Source of the DNA: JAUXFS01 sp963772635
GTDB lineage: Bacteria; Pseudomonadota; Alphaproteobacteria; Rhodospirillales; Defluviicoccaceae
DNA length: 64,000 bases
Reading direction: 5' to 3'
Assembly (NCBI GenBank): GCA_963772635.1
Contig: CAVYYK010000016.1
Location: 1 to 64,000 of the forward strand
In this document: in pieces, positions 26,224-36,439 of the stretch
How positions within the stretch are numbered: the first letter of the stretch is position 1
Layout: every line of letters starts with the position of its first letter
Made by a program: the position numbers and the translations under genes
Notes under the pieces: model-generated
The model's database searches: none
Told to the model about the DNA's origin: nothing
Seen by the model: the letters and a program-made list of their open reading frames with translations, nothing else

Positions 26224-26247
26224 GACTACACCTCCTTTGCCTGCGGA
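26038..26247. repeat. 210-bp direct repeat, copy at fibre 3 head
   Basis: This block covers the first ~60 codons of fibre 3, its ribosome-binding site, and 20 bases copied from the end of another fibre gene (CCGCAGGCAAAGGAGGTGTA on the minus strand). It matches 27862-28071 with about four differences over 210 bases. The copied gene end, which is the true C-terminus of fibre 1 in the other copy, marks this as a duplication junction. Confidence 0.85.
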
Positions 26248-26406
26248 CTATTGCCAGACAATCATCTCCCATACGCGAAAAACACTGCGCTCACTCTCTG
26301 TTCGCCGAATGTATCAACCCCGACCGACGACATCGCCGGACGGCTCGACCTCGCGCAAACGCGCCTCCATCTTCTCGAGCCGCCTTTCCAGTGCTTTGAC
26401 CGCACG

Positions 26407-28047
26407 CTACCCGCACAGGGCCGCCAGGACCCTCTGTTGTTCCTGGACCACTTTGACCAGGACGGCGACAATGTGGTCGTTGTTGACCGCCGACCGATCG
26501 CCGGTACCCACCTGTTCGGGGACATCCTCGGCGATGAATCCCAACTGCGTCTCGCGATCCGGATCCGACTTCAGGGTGTATTTGACCGGACTCAGGCGGC
26601 TCAGGACCTGGTGCGCCTCGCCCGACGAGATCGCCCGTATGTCGTTCTTCAGCGCTCTTGACGAACGCCGGTTCATGCTGACCCCGTAGACGCAACCCTT
26701 CGCCCAGTCTCCGTCATGATTGATGCTGAGTTGGGTTGTCAGGTCGACCAGCGCCCTTCCCAACGCCTTGCGCCGTTTGGAGTGACCGATGCGGAAATCG
26801 GCGCATCGGACGTTTGCGGTGAAGTTGTCCTCCACGTCGAGCTTGTTGAGTTGACCCCGATACCAGACGTCTCCGACGCTCGATACCCCGAAAAGATTGC
26901 CGTGGGTGTTCGTCCACAGCCATGCGAACTTCCCATCCTGATTGTACCAGACGTAGCGGTCACCGGGTTGCGGTGTGCTCGGCCAGGCGGTGAGGTTGCG
27001 GCGGACGAAGCCCAACTCGGCAACCCTTCCCGTCAGGTCGATGCCTCCCGCTCCCGTCGTCGGGGCGAAAGGCCCGACCGCCATGTAGTTGGCGACGTGG
27101 AGCGGCGCCTGGGGAGCCGAGGTTCCGATGCCGACGAACCCGTTGTTTGCAACGACCATTTTATCGCTGTTTCCGATTCTCAACCGGATGTCGACCGGAG
27201 AGTTCAGGAACGTCCTCCCAACGTTGGCGCTGCTCGCTTCCTGCAGAAGCGCATAATTCCCCGCCTGCGCCTGATCCAGGGAATTCGTTCCGAAGAACAC
27301 ATAGCGGTTTTGATTCGCCGGCCACGGGCCTATCGTCAATTTGCCCGATTTCGTCCTGCCGTTGACGTCAAGGCGTTCCTTCGGGCTTGTCGAAGCGATT
27401 CCGACGTTCCCGTCTTTGTAGTTGATGCCGCCGGTTGCCGTGCTCCACGGCGACGTCGCGAGCGGCTTGCCCTTGACCAGGATTTCGCCGACGTCGATGG
27501 CGCCTTTGACCTCCAGTTTGCCGGTGACCGTACCGCCGCCGATGGGCAGCGCACCGACGTCGGCTGCGGTGAAGGTGCGTCCCTTCAACGTCGTGATCTC
27601 GGCTGCTACGTCGCTGATCGCGCCCGCCTGCAGCGTGCCTTCGACGGTCAGATCGCCGGAGAGGGTGCCGCCGCCGATGGGTAGCGCACCGACGTCGGCG
27701 GCGGAGTGGGTGTGGCCTTTCAGCGCGGTGATCTCGCTCGCCACGTCGACGATCGCGCCCACTTGCAGCGCGCCCGCGACGGTCAGGTTGCCACCGATGC
27801 CGACGTCGCCGGCGCTGTCGATGACCAGACGCTCGGTCGTCTCGTCCGCCGGTGCGCCGCCGCCGGCATTGACCTCGATCGCCAATCGGCCTCCGAAGCT
27901 GCCCTCGTCGCCGGCGACGATCCTGGCCATGGTCCAGGACTGGTCGGTGGCGTCGGTCAGAGCGAAAACCACTTCGGGCTTTTCGCTCGCATCCGTCGCC
28001 TGGTTGATTCTGAGCCGAATGCCTCGAAGTGTCGAATCAATGGCCAT
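26407..28047 (-). CDS. Tail-fibre paralogue 2, S74-type C-terminus, possible amber truncation
   Basis: A 546-residue fibre starting MAIDSTLRGIRLRINQATDA. The head is residues 1-90. Then come spacer blocks of the pattern GALPIGGGT(L/V)xGxLxVxG (residues about 95-190), a variable middle (KDGNVGIASTSPKERLDVNG; GIDLTGRVAELGFVRRNLTA), and a peptidase S74-like self-cleaving chaperone (SSRALKNDIRAISSGEAHQV, LGFIAEDVPEQV). The frame stops at a TAG (26407-26409) but stays open for 31 more codons to 26314, encoding RAVKALERRLEKMEARLREV and GDVVG, homologous to the end of fibre 1. The stop therefore looks like a nonsense change or an error. The ribosome-binding site GGAGGTG overlaps the end of fibre 1. 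Confidence 0.85.
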   Translation of the reverse strand: MAIDSTLRGIRLRINQATDASEKPEVVFALTDATDQSWTMARIVAGDEGSFGGRLAIEVNAGGGAPADETTERLVIDSAGDVGIGGNLTVAGALQVGAIVDVASEITALKGHTHSAADVGALPIGGGTLSGDLTVEGTLQAGAISDVAAEITTLKGRTFTAADVGALPIGGGTVTGKLEVKGAIDVGEILVKGKPLATSPWSTATGGINYKDGNVGIASTSPKERLDVNGRTKSGKLTIGPWPANQNRYVFFGTNSLDQAQAGNYALLQEASSANVGRTFLNSPVDIRLRIGNSDKMVVANNGFVGIGTSAPQAPLHVANYMAVGPFAPTTGAGGIDLTGRVAELGFVRRNLTAWPSTPQPGDRYVWYNQDGKFAWLWTNTHGNLFGVSSVGDVWYRGQLNKLDVEDNFTANVRCADFRIGHSKRRKALGRALVDLTTQLSINHDGDWAKGCVYGVSMNRRSSRALKNDIRAISSGEAHQVLSRLSPVKYTLKSDPDRETQLGFIAEDVPEQVGTGDRSAVNNDHIVAVLVKVVQEQQRVLAALCG

Positions 28048-28071
28048 GACTACACCTCCTTTGCCTGCGGA
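27862..28071. repeat. 210-bp direct repeat, copy at fibre 2 head
   Basis: Partner of the block at 26038-26247, with about 98% identity by eye. It spans the start of fibre 2 and the last codons of fibre 1 (GPQAKEV). Near-identity of the heads next to divergent tips allows recombination that would swap or delete tips. Confidence 0.85.
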
Positions 28072-29471
28072 CCGACGACATCGCCGGACAATTCCAATTC
28101 GCGCATAAGCGCTTCCATCCTCTCGAGCCGCCGCTGCAGTGCCTTGACCGCCGTCATTCCGTACGAAACATAGTCGTACAAGTCGATCGAACGCCCTCCT
28201 TGCGACAGAACCGCCTCCGGTGCTTCCTCGGCGATGATCCCGGTATGGATTTTGTCTCCAAGTTCGCCGTCCCTATATCGAAAGGTCGCCATTCTTAATC
28301 CAGCGATCGAAGACAATACGCGATCTTCTTCTTCTACGGACAAATAGTGAATGTCCTTCTTGTGATCGCGCGTCGAGTAAGTGTGAAACCCACCTTTCGC
28401 ATGAGCCGGTTTGTTGAAATAAAAACTCGGCCTGTCCGTATGCATGTGAAACCAGGCATTGTTTAGTGACCCGAACGTCATATATCCGTGTTGGGTCTGG
28501 ATTTTCATTGCGTTGTCTTCGTAGTCTACTGTATTGGACCGATACACGTGGAGCTTCGCGCCCGGCGAGACCGTCCCGATGCCGACGTTGCCGGTCGGAC
28601 CGTGGATGACCAATTGTCCCCAGAGTGTCCCGCCGCCCGGATTGGCGTAGGCGATCTCCAGGCGGTTTCGATCGGGGGTCCCCTGGCCTTGGTTCGAGTT
28701 GCCCCATGGATTGTGGATATGGAAACCGCCGCCGCCGTCCTTGTCGCGTTGCTGACGCAGGAAGATCCAGTCTCCCCACGGCCCTTGCACCTCGAGTTTG
28801 CCGGCCGGAGTGGCCGCGCCGATTCCGACATTACCGCCCGAGTAGTTGATCCCCCCGGCAACAGCCACCCAGGGCGACGAGGCGAGCGGCGCCCCGTTGA
28901 TGCGAATGTCGACGGCATCGACGATGCCGTTGACGGTCAGATTGCCGCCGAGGGTGCCGCCGCCGATCGCCAGCGCGCCCACGTCGGCCGCCGTGAACGT
29001 CCGCCCTTTCAGCGTCGTGATCTCGGCCGCCACGTCGGCGATCGCCCCCGCCTGCAGGGTGCCCTGCACCGTCAGACCGCCGGTGAGCGTGCCGCCGGAA
29101 ATCGGCAGTGCGCCGACGTCGGCGGCGGTGAAGGTGCGTCCCTTCAGGGTGGTGATCTCGGCCGCCACGTCGCCGACCGCGCCCGCCTTCAGCGTACCGC
29201 CGACGGTCAGACCGCCCGCGATGCCGACATCGCCGGCGCTGTCGATGCTCAGGCGCTCGGCGGTCGTATCCGTCGGGGAATCGCCGCCGGCGTTGACCTC
29301 GATGGCCAGCCTGCCGCCGAAGGATCCCTGTTCCGTCGCCGCGAACCTCGCCAGTGTCCAGGACTGGCCGGCGGCGTTGGCGAGACCGAATTTTACCTCG
29401 GGCTGTTCGCCCGGGTCGGTCGCCTGGTCGATCTGCAACCGAATGCCGCGAAGCGTCGAATCTATGGCCAT
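28050..29471 (-). CDS. Tail-fibre paralogue 1, S74-type C-terminus
   Basis: A 473-residue fibre with the shared head (MAIDSTLRGIRLQIDQATDP). Two ~45-residue spacer blocks follow (EITTLKGRTFTAADVGALPI and SGGTLTGGLTVQGTLQAG), then neck segments GGNVGIGAATPAGKLEVQG and NVGIGTVSPGAKLHVYRS, and a unique tip (FHIHNPWGNSNQGQGTPDR). It ends with a peptidase S74-like intramolecular chaperone (STRDHKKDIHYLSVEEEDRV; IHTGIIAEEAPEAV) and a coiled-coil end. Such chaperones trimerise a fibre and then cut themselves off. It would attach to the baseplate through the head shared with fibres 2 and 3 and bind targets by its tip. Confidence 0.85.
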   Translation of the reverse strand: MAIDSTLRGIRLQIDQATDPGEQPEVKFGLANAAGQSWTLARFAATEQGSFGGRLAIEVNAGGDSPTDTTAERLSIDSAGDVGIAGGLTVGGTLKAGAVGDVAAEITTLKGRTFTAADVGALPISGGTLTGGLTVQGTLQAGAIADVAAEITTLKGRTFTAADVGALAIGGGTLGGNLTVNGIVDAVDIRINGAPLASSPWVAVAGGINYSGGNVGIGAATPAGKLEVQGPWGDWIFLRQQRDKDGGGGFHIHNPWGNSNQGQGTPDRNRLEIAYANPGGGTLWGQLVIHGPTGNVGIGTVSPGAKLHVYRSNTVDYEDNAMKIQTQHGYMTFGSLNNAWFHMHTDRPSFYFNKPAHAKGGFHTYSTRDHKKDIHYLSVEEEDRVLSSIAGLRMATFRYRDGELGDKIHTGIIAEEAPEAVLSQGGRSIDLYDYVSYGMTAVKALQRRLERMEALMRELELSGDVVGPQAKEV

Positions 29472-29519
29472 GATGAGCTTTCCCTGTCCTACGGACGTTG
29501 TCTCAGTTCTATTTCGATC

Positions 29520-30762
29520 TCACTGAATATTCACGAATACGGCGATCGAGCCGGTCCCCTTCTCGAGCAACTCCAGCGCCTTGCCGATGATACTGCCGAT
29601 CTTCGGTTCCGTCGCTTTTTGGGCGTGACCGGGAGTTGCGGACGAGGTCAGAAGATCGCCCACTTGAATGGAAGCCTTGGTCGCGTCCACCTTGCAATGG
29701 GCAAAGGTGCCGAGAGTCACGACGAAAAGCTCTCCGCCATCGCCGATGAAACTCGGGTCTTCGAACTCGGGTATCGGGGGTGTCGGGCTCCGGGACCGAT
29801 ATTCCCGCGACGACGCCGATGACTTTGTGGTCGTTCGGCGTGTCGGCAAGGATCACCTCCGATACCGGGATTTGGTTGTCGGTGCCGGTGAACCGTCTGA
29901 TCTTGCCTCCTGTCAGCTTTACCACGTCGCCCATCTGGAACCGCCCCCCGCTCGCGTTGACGAAGGTATCGACGACAAAGCCCACCTTCGGTCTGCGGAA
30001 ATTAGCCGTACCTTTGACGAGGAGGTCGCCGTCGATGGTAACCTCTGAAAACGCGCCGCTCTTCGCCTTGAGGTCCTCGCCGACACCGAGAGAACCATCT
30101 ATCTTGCCGCCCTTGATCGACAGGGCGCCGATATTGTCGGGAGTGACGGCTCCGCTGGCGATTTTTGCCGCCGTCACGGCGCCATCCGCCAGCTTCGATT
30201 CGGTGACCGAACCATCGACCAGGTGAGCTTCGCCGACGGTTTCCGGTGCCAGCAAGGGACCGGCGGACCGGCGCCCCTCGATGAGGAGATCGCCGACGTT
30301 GCCCGGAACGTTGGCGTTGCCGTCCAGTTTGAATGTGGCGAGGCGGATGACGGTACCGTCCGTCGCCGGCGGGGTCGTCACCGCGTCGATCGTCCACTTT
30401 TCGGTGATGCGGGTGGCACCCTCCGCGCCGGCAAACGATACCTGGTCCGATGGCTCCTCGTCATAGGCGATGACGACATGGACCTCGGCGTTCTTCGGAT
30501 ACTTGGTGGTGGCACTCAGATCGACGACGAACTCGGCGTCGAGGATGATTTCCCTGCCGATCCCGTCGATCGCGGTTCCGGGTTCGACGGTCACCTTCTT
30601 TTCGCCGGTCTTTCGGACATTCAATCCATTGGCGGCGCCGAACTCGTGAAGGGTCCGGTTGTGTCGGCGGCGCATGTCGAGGTGGTAGGTCTGCTCGTCG
30701 GTGAAATCCTTCTCCACCAGCAACTGGTGGTCGAAATAGTGCAGACGTTTGATATCGGCCAT
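29520..30762 (-). CDS. Fibre-base / baseplate-associated protein, one frameshift
   Basis: About 413 residues. The start MADIKRLHYFDHQLLVEKDF and EQTYHLDMRRRHNRTLHEFG is a signature seen at the N-terminus of proteins placed between gpI and the fibres in contractile injection clusters. The middle has TESKLADGAVTAAKIASGAV, common in phage fibre shafts. A single frame change near 29790 moves the end into another frame (PEFEDPSFIGDGGELFVVTL ... GSIAVFVNIQ, stop at 29520). It probably links the baseplate to the three fibres that follow, corresponding in position to Afp13. Confidence 0.75.
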
Positions 30763-30766
30763 CTTA

Positions 30767-31441
30767 TTAGCCCCCTCCTTGTGTTTTTTCCGGTAACAGC
30801 CCCAGCCAGGTGTCCACGCCGATGGTGGAGTGCTCCTTGATCTGCATCGTATAGTGAACGGAATGTACCTCGTAGGCGGTATGCGCCGGTTTCTGCAGAT
30901 CGATCAGCGCCCTGACGATTTTCATTTCCCGGCCCAGGGTCTCGGGGTCGGGGTTGGGCAGGGTGACGGTGACTTGGAAGAAGTGCGGAGGCGCCCCTCC
31001 CAACCGGGTGGTCTTGCCGACTTCGCAACCGTCGCCGATCTCGAAGGAGATGACCTCGTCCTCGAGGATCTCCACGTGCCCTTGGGAGTACGTTTTCAAC
31101 AGTTCCTCGAGGTTCCGTTTGGTGCCGCGCCAGCGGTACAGCTTGACGATGTTGGCGAGAAACCGCCGTTTTTGATCCGGCGCCCAGTCGGCGCGCAGGC
31201 TGAGGGCCACCCAGCCCGACAGCCAGTCGAGAAACTCTTCGGGCGCTTCATCGGGATCGAACAGCGTGGGGATGCCGGCGATGATCTGTTCGAGGCCGCG
31301 TTCCGGCTCGCCCTCGCTTCCTTCCAGTCCGGTCAGGATTTTTTCGAACGCCAGGAGAAAGCGGCCGAGGAAGGGGTCCTCGCCGAAGATCGCCGGCAGA
31401 TATTGCAGGTAGTTGCTGCTGAATGATCCGTCAGTGGTCAT
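30767..31441 (-). CDS. Phage tail protein I family (baseplate wedge)
   Basis: A 224-residue protein with the phage tail protein I pattern: YLPAIFGEDPFLGRFLLAFE at the start, FDPDEAPEEFLDWLSGWVAL near 75, and RFLANIVKLYRWRGTKRNLE near 110. These proteins complete the baseplate rim next to gpJ. It lies nine bases after the second gpJ-like gene and four bases before the fibre-base gene. Confidence 0.82.
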   Translation of the reverse strand: MTTDGSFSSNYLQYLPAIFGEDPFLGRFLLAFEKILTGLEGSEGEPERGLEQIIAGIPTLFDPDEAPEEFLDWLSGWVALSLRADWAPDQKRRFLANIVKLYRWRGTKRNLEELLKTYSQGHVEILEDEVISFEIGDGCEVGKTTRLGGAPPHFFQVTVTLPNPDPETLGREMKIVRALIDLQKPAHTAYEVHSVHYTMQIKEHSTIGVDTWLGLLPEKTQGGG

Positions 31442-31450
31442 GGACTCGTC

Positions 31451-32341
31451 CTAGGCTTTCTCGACGGCGACGTCGGCGGTCGTCATCCGCGCATCGACCA
31501 GCTCATAGGGTTTGACGTCGACGCCGATGGGGTCGTCGGGGATCAGGCTTACTGCCTTGACGTAGTCGATCCCCGGAAGTCGGTCGATCAACTGGTAGAT
31601 CTCAGAAACGAAAACGTTGCGTCCGAATGGCCAGCCTTTACCGTCGTCACCGCCCTCGAGGGGATCGAGAAACTTCTTGACCGCCGTCACGACCCGGTCC
31701 GCGACGTTGTTTGGTCCAGCACCCTCCTCGGGCAGCCGCTCGTCCGACCAGGGTGCGACTGTCGCCTTGATCGTCAGCGGAAGATATCGAGGGCCGGTGA
31801 CGTGCACCCGCGTCGTCAACAGCCGCCGGGGTTCCAGATCCGCCTCCACCGTCCCGATGATTTCCTCCAGGTCGCTCTCGTTCCCCTTCCGGGGGACGAC
31901 GATGACGCTGACATGCCCTTCCTGCTCGGTCTCGAAGTTCACTCTGGCGTTGCGTCGGGCGAGGCACAGGGTGCGGGCGACGCGCGGGTCCGCCTCGAGG
32001 GCCAGTTCCTCGAAATCCCCGCAGGTGACCGCGCGGACCCGCTTGCGCAGCTTCACGACCGTTGTGAGGACGTCTTGCGCCAGGGTTTCGCGGGTCGATC
32101 CCGAAGGCTTCCAGTCCGGGTCGAGCAGCTTGAGATAGGACCGGATGTTTTCGTCGGTGATCCGGTTCAGGCGAAAGATCAGCATCTCCGTCAGATAGGC
32201 GAACATCTCGATCAGGGTGATGCCTGGATCCGAGGGGTTGTGATCCGTCCATTCCGGCGCCAGACCGGGGATCATCGCGCGCGCCTCGTCGACGAGGTCT
32301 TCGTATCGGCGATCGTCGAGGTTGGGCAGATTGAGCGGCAT
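31451..32341 (-). CDS. Baseplate J/gp47-like protein, second
   Basis: A 296-residue protein. The N-terminus LNLPNLDDRRYEDLVDEARA with HNPSDPGITLIEMFAYLTEM is the usual start of eCIS baseplate (Afp11/Afp12-type) proteins. The C-terminal part is gpJ-like (RVRAVTCGDFEELALEADPR; VFVSEIYQLIDRLPGIDYVK). Its C-terminal half aligns by pattern to the end of the larger upstream protein, so the two are divergent paralogues forming the wedge. Confidence 0.8.
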   Translation of the reverse strand: MPLNLPNLDDRRYEDLVDEARAMIPGLAPEWTDHNPSDPGITLIEMFAYLTEMLIFRLNRITDENIRSYLKLLDPDWKPSGSTRETLAQDVLTTVVKLRKRVRAVTCGDFEELALEADPRVARTLCLARRNARVNFETEQEGHVSVIVVPRKGNESDLEEIIGTVEADLEPRRLLTTRVHVTGPRYLPLTIKATVAPWSDERLPEEGAGPNNVADRVVTAVKKFLDPLEGGDDGKGWPFGRNVFVSEIYQLIDRLPGIDYVKAVSLIPDDPIGVDVKPYELVDARMTTADVAVEKA

Positions 32342-32355
32342 GATCGGTCAGAACC

Positions 32356-35300
32356 TCATGTTTCGACGTATGTCATACGGATGGTGTGCGACCCCGAGTA
32401 AACGAGCGCGCGGCCCGTGGCGCGGGAACCGGGGCGGTCTTCGGACTCTTTCACATCGAGAGTCCTGACGTGATCCACGCCCGGGATCGCTTCGATCAGG
32501 GCGTACAGATCCGAATCGTAGGGTTTGCGCCCGAAGTTCCAGCCTTCGCCACTCAACCCGCCGGTCAACGGGTGCAGGAAGCGGGAAAGTGTCTCGATCA
32601 CCTTGTGGCGGACATCGCTCGCGCCCTCCAGGGTTTCGACGGCGATCTCCGCCTCGACGTCGACGCGGACGTATTCCGGCCCGACGATGACCAGGTCGGC
32701 GGTCGCGATCCGGCGTTCGTCGACATAGCTCTGCACCCGGCCGATCAGCTCCATCGTCGGCGTCGGCTTCGCGTCCTTCGAGCGCGGCACGATGATCAGG
32801 CTGATCTTGCCGGGGCGAGGGTCCTTGGCATCCGGGTCGGAAGCCAGATCGTGAAGCGGGACACACGTGGCGCGCGCGACCCTGGGAGAGGCGAGCATCG
32901 CCAGATCCTCGTAGTCTTCCACGGTTACCGCGCGCCCCCGGTGACGCAGCGTTCGGGGCGCCCGCCGGACCAGCGATTTCGAGCGGCTCGGCGTTGGCGC
33001 CACCGTTCGCCGGTTCCACGTTCGTCACCTTGTCGACGTACGGGATGGTGGTTTTGAGCTGGGTGATCGTGTTCGCCGGCCGATTGCCAAACTCGCCGCC
33101 CCCCGTCCGATAGCGGGCGATACGGATGTTGCCGATGCCGGCCGGCGGGACCAGCCCCCGCAAGCCGTCGCCGAAGCTTATCTCTCCGCTGAGGTGGTTG
33201 ACGACGTAATGGCGGTCGCGGGACCCCGAGCCGAAGAAGTCCGGAACCTCATGCCAGCGGATCCATATCTCCTTGGGACGGCCCGTCCGCTCGTCGATGT
33301 TCTCGACGATTGCGTCTTTTCCCTCTTCTTTCTCCAGGACCGCCTGTTCTTCGAAAGAGGGCCGCTCCGGTTCGCGGACCTGCAGGTGCTGGCCGGGGAG
33401 GACCGGCGTCTTCACCGTCCGGAACTGCAGGTTCTTGCCGCCGTCGCTGGAGCCGAGGGGTTCGTCGGTTACGGTCACCGTCTGCTCCGCCATCGTGGTG
33501 TTTGCCAGCACGCGGCAGAGCCTCGGCTCGAGTGCGTGTTCGCCGGCCAACCGGCGGACCCGCAACCAGTAACGGTTCAACCCGAACTCGTTCCGGGCGG
33601 TGAAATCCGACGGCGCAAGAAACTCCACCAGACCCGATCGAGTGAAGCCCTGGGTACCGTCGCGCACCCTCACCTCGACCCATTCCTTGGCGTTCCAGTA
33701 CTCCCACGCAATCTCGGGCCGTTCCCCTGAGGGGGGTTGCGATCCGGCCTCATAGGTGAAATCGACCAGGCGGTTGTAAAGACCGATCGTCCGGTTGGGA
33801 AAGTCCTTGCGGTCAGGTGGCAGTGCAAACCCGAAATAGAGGGTCGGCTTCGGCGGGTCCTCGGGTGCCGGTTGGAAAGGCTCGAATGGGGAGCCTTCCG
33901 TGCCGCCGGCAGGGGTGCAGTCTTCGTATTGTCTGTTGTTGTAAACCAGACAATGCCGCGGAGATGCCGTGGCATGCTTCTCGTAGCCGATTTCCAGGGA
34001 CGATAGGACGGGCGGTCGGAACGTTGCCGGGACGAGGATGAAACCGGCTTTGGCATCCTTGGGGTCGATGATCCGGTATCCGGCGTTCTGTCCGTAATCG
34101 CCCTTGGCCAATCGGACCCGAAGCCAGAAGTTCTCCTCTCCGTGAACGGCTTTCCGGCTCACCAACTCCGGCAGGTTCAAGCTGACCGTCCCGCTCTGGC
34201 AAAAAGCGAAGGTGCCGTCGGAAAAACCGCTTTCGTCGTCGGGCGGGGCCATTGCACGACAACCGATCGTCTCCGTCGATGCGGCGCGTCTTTCCCCACC
34301 CGAATCGAGGCCTTCGATCAGCAGCGAATTGCGCCCGGCCATCAGCTTGATCGGGACCGCGGCGGCGTTGGTGGGCACCGCCGCTTCGGCTTTGAAATCA
34401 TTGGCGCCGTTGGTAACCCGGATCGTCTTGACCACCCCCCGTTCGTTGCCGGACACCACCACCTTCAGGGTGAAGTCCAGCGGTTCGGTTTCCTTGGTCT
34501 CGAGATCATCCGGCAGTTCGCCGACGGCAAGGTGGAGGGTTTCGTCTTCCTGTTTGCCGAGATGGATTACCACCCAGGTCGTGTTCTTCCGCTTCCGTGT
34601 CCGATGGGTTGCGGAAACGGCGATGACGTTCAGCGCCGGCTTGAGCGCCAATGGCGCCGAGAAGCGCCGCTCGTCGCCGAAGGCGACCTTCATTCCGTCG
34701 ACCTGCACCAGCGTGCCCTCTTGGGCGGTTCCCTGCAGCACGACCGCGCCGGACTCGCCGATCACCCGCGGCAGTGGATCCAGATCGATCGGATCGAGCC
34801 AGGAAGGGGGCGCACTCGTTCCAACCCGTTTCCATTCCGCACCGTTCCAGCATTCCCAGGCCAATTCGAGATCGGCCGAGGGACGCACGCTCGTCGGCGA
34901 CGGCCGCAAGTGCGAGGTTGCCATGCGGATATCGAGGTCGACCCTCGCGCTCATCGATGTGTTCGGATCCTGCGCTTTGGAGAACGCCTCCGCGCTCGCC
35001 AGGTAGAGCACGTCGTCGCGCTTCGGTTCGCCACCGAACGGCGAAAAACCCTTGCTCGGATCGATCGGGGTGCCGTTGGCGAAGGCGAGGTCCGGTCGAA
35101 GGCTCGGCTCGTCCCGGCCGTCCGGACGCTTCAGGTCGATCTCGACCGAGATCCGGTCGACGCGCGGAAGCTGGCTCTTGCGCACCTTTCCGGCAATCGC
35201 CTCGGCGGAGGGGGTAATCGGCGTGGTCAGCTTGCAGCGAAGCCAGCGGCCGAGCGTGGCATTGATGGCATGGTCATCGGGCGCCGAGAACGGTCCGAAC

Positions 35301-36025
35301 GCGACCGTGTTCTTTCCGGCCTTGCCGAGACCGGAGGGTTTCGCCGGATCCCGATTCCGCCAATCGGCGCCTTCCCACACTTGCCACTGCAGTTCGGCCT
35401 GATCCCCAAGCTTCTTGCTAAGCTGAAAAACCACCCTTAGAGCCTTGACGTACGGGTACCCGAACAGGTCGTCGTCGCCGATGTAGAGGACATGCTCTAT
35501 CGGGCGATCGCCTTGAAACACCGGCACGCCGGTCGGCGCCGACGACGTTGTCAGCGCGGCGTAGTCGGCGTCCATGTCCCGCTCGGGATCGCGGACGAAG
35601 ATACTGTCCAGTTGCGCCGCGGTAACCGTCAACTCCTGCTGCGTTTCGAAGAGGACCGCATCTTTCTCGCCTTCGCCGGGCGGTGCCGCCACCTGGGTAC
35701 CGGCCGGCACCACGGCGTCCCCGGGGCTTCCGGCGGCCAGGGAGAAGGTCAACGGAACCCGCGCCGGCTGCGGCGGCAATACCGATTCACCGACGAAGTT
35801 CAGGAAGGCGAGGACGTTCTTCTCCGGGACCTTGTTGAGACGCTGGATAATCAGCTCGCAGTATCGCGAAAAAACGCCGATCAAGGCCGCGCTGGCGCCC
35901 TTCGGCTGTTTGGTGTCCGGGTCGATCTCGTTCCACTCCGGCGCATAGACCCGCATCAGGTCCTGAACCTGCCGCGAAATTTTCGTTGCCGTGCGCGATT
36001 CGATTTTGGGGGCGGTTTCCGTCAT
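32356..36025 (-). CDS. Large putative baseplate assembly protein (gpJ/Afp11-like), one frameshift
   Basis: About 1,223 codons, overlapping the gp25 stop (TGATG). The N-terminus (MRVYAPEWNEIDPDTKQPKG, LIGVFSRYCELIIQRLNKVP) and the central beta-rich part with several carbohydrate-module-like segments (LELAWECWNGAEWKRVG; GERPEIAWEYWNAKEWVEVR) are typical of eCIS Afp11-type baseplate proteins. The gpJ fold is at the end (HYVVNHLSGEISFGDGLRG). A single shift near 32980 moves the last ~210 residues to another frame, where TLRHRGRAVTVEDYEDLAML and FGRKPYDSDLYALIEAIPGV complete it. The two WEYW/WECW repeats suggest two surface-exposed sandwich domains. Confidence 0.85.
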
Positions 36026-36429
36026 CACTCGGCGCCCCCTTCGAGGTAGAACGGGTAGACCAGGTTGAAGCGGTTATTGGTCGCCCGCACCCGGTAGTCG
36101 ATCTCGATCAGCAGCCGTTCCCCCGCCTGCCCGTCGGCGCGCGCCTTCACCTCCAGGAGATCGATGCGTGGCTCCCATTGAACCAACGCCTCGCGTACCT
36201 CGCCGGCCACCCGCCCGGCGGTGCCGGGGCTGTTGACGGCGAACACCAGGTCGTGAATGCCGCAACCGAAATCGGGGCGCATGACCCGTTCTCCGCGCGC
36301 GGTGGCGAGGATGATCCAGATCGCCTGGCGGATCTTCTCGTCATGCTGCGTTTCGATGGAAACGTTTCCGCCGCCGTCGACACCAACGGGATAGCTCCAA
36401 CCGACACCGAGGAAACCGCTGTTCGCCAT
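36025..36429 (-). CDS. gp25/GPW-like baseplate protein
   Basis: A 134-residue protein from ATG 36429 after GGGGAGG. The gp25 features are visible: LGVGWSYPVGVDGGGNVS, an ATARGERVMRPDFGCGIHDL core (lysozyme-like wedge motif with ERVMRPDFG) and VREALVQWEPRIDLLEVKA. gp25 (Afp9/TssE) links the sheath to the baseplate. Confidence 0.92.
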   Translation of the reverse strand: MANSGFLGVGWSYPVGVDGGGNVSIETQHDEKIRQAIWIILATARGERVMRPDFGCGIHDLVFAVNSPGTAGRVAGEVREALVQWEPRIDLLEVKARADGQAGERLLIEIDYRVRATNNRFNLVYPFYLEGGAE

Positions 36430-36439
36430 GACCTCCCCT

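Noticed and set aside
28920..29200. CRISPR-like regular repeats in the fibre genes
   Set aside because: The repeats are in-frame protein spacer blocks (GALPISGGTLTGGLTVQG type), not short palindromic repeats with unique spacers.
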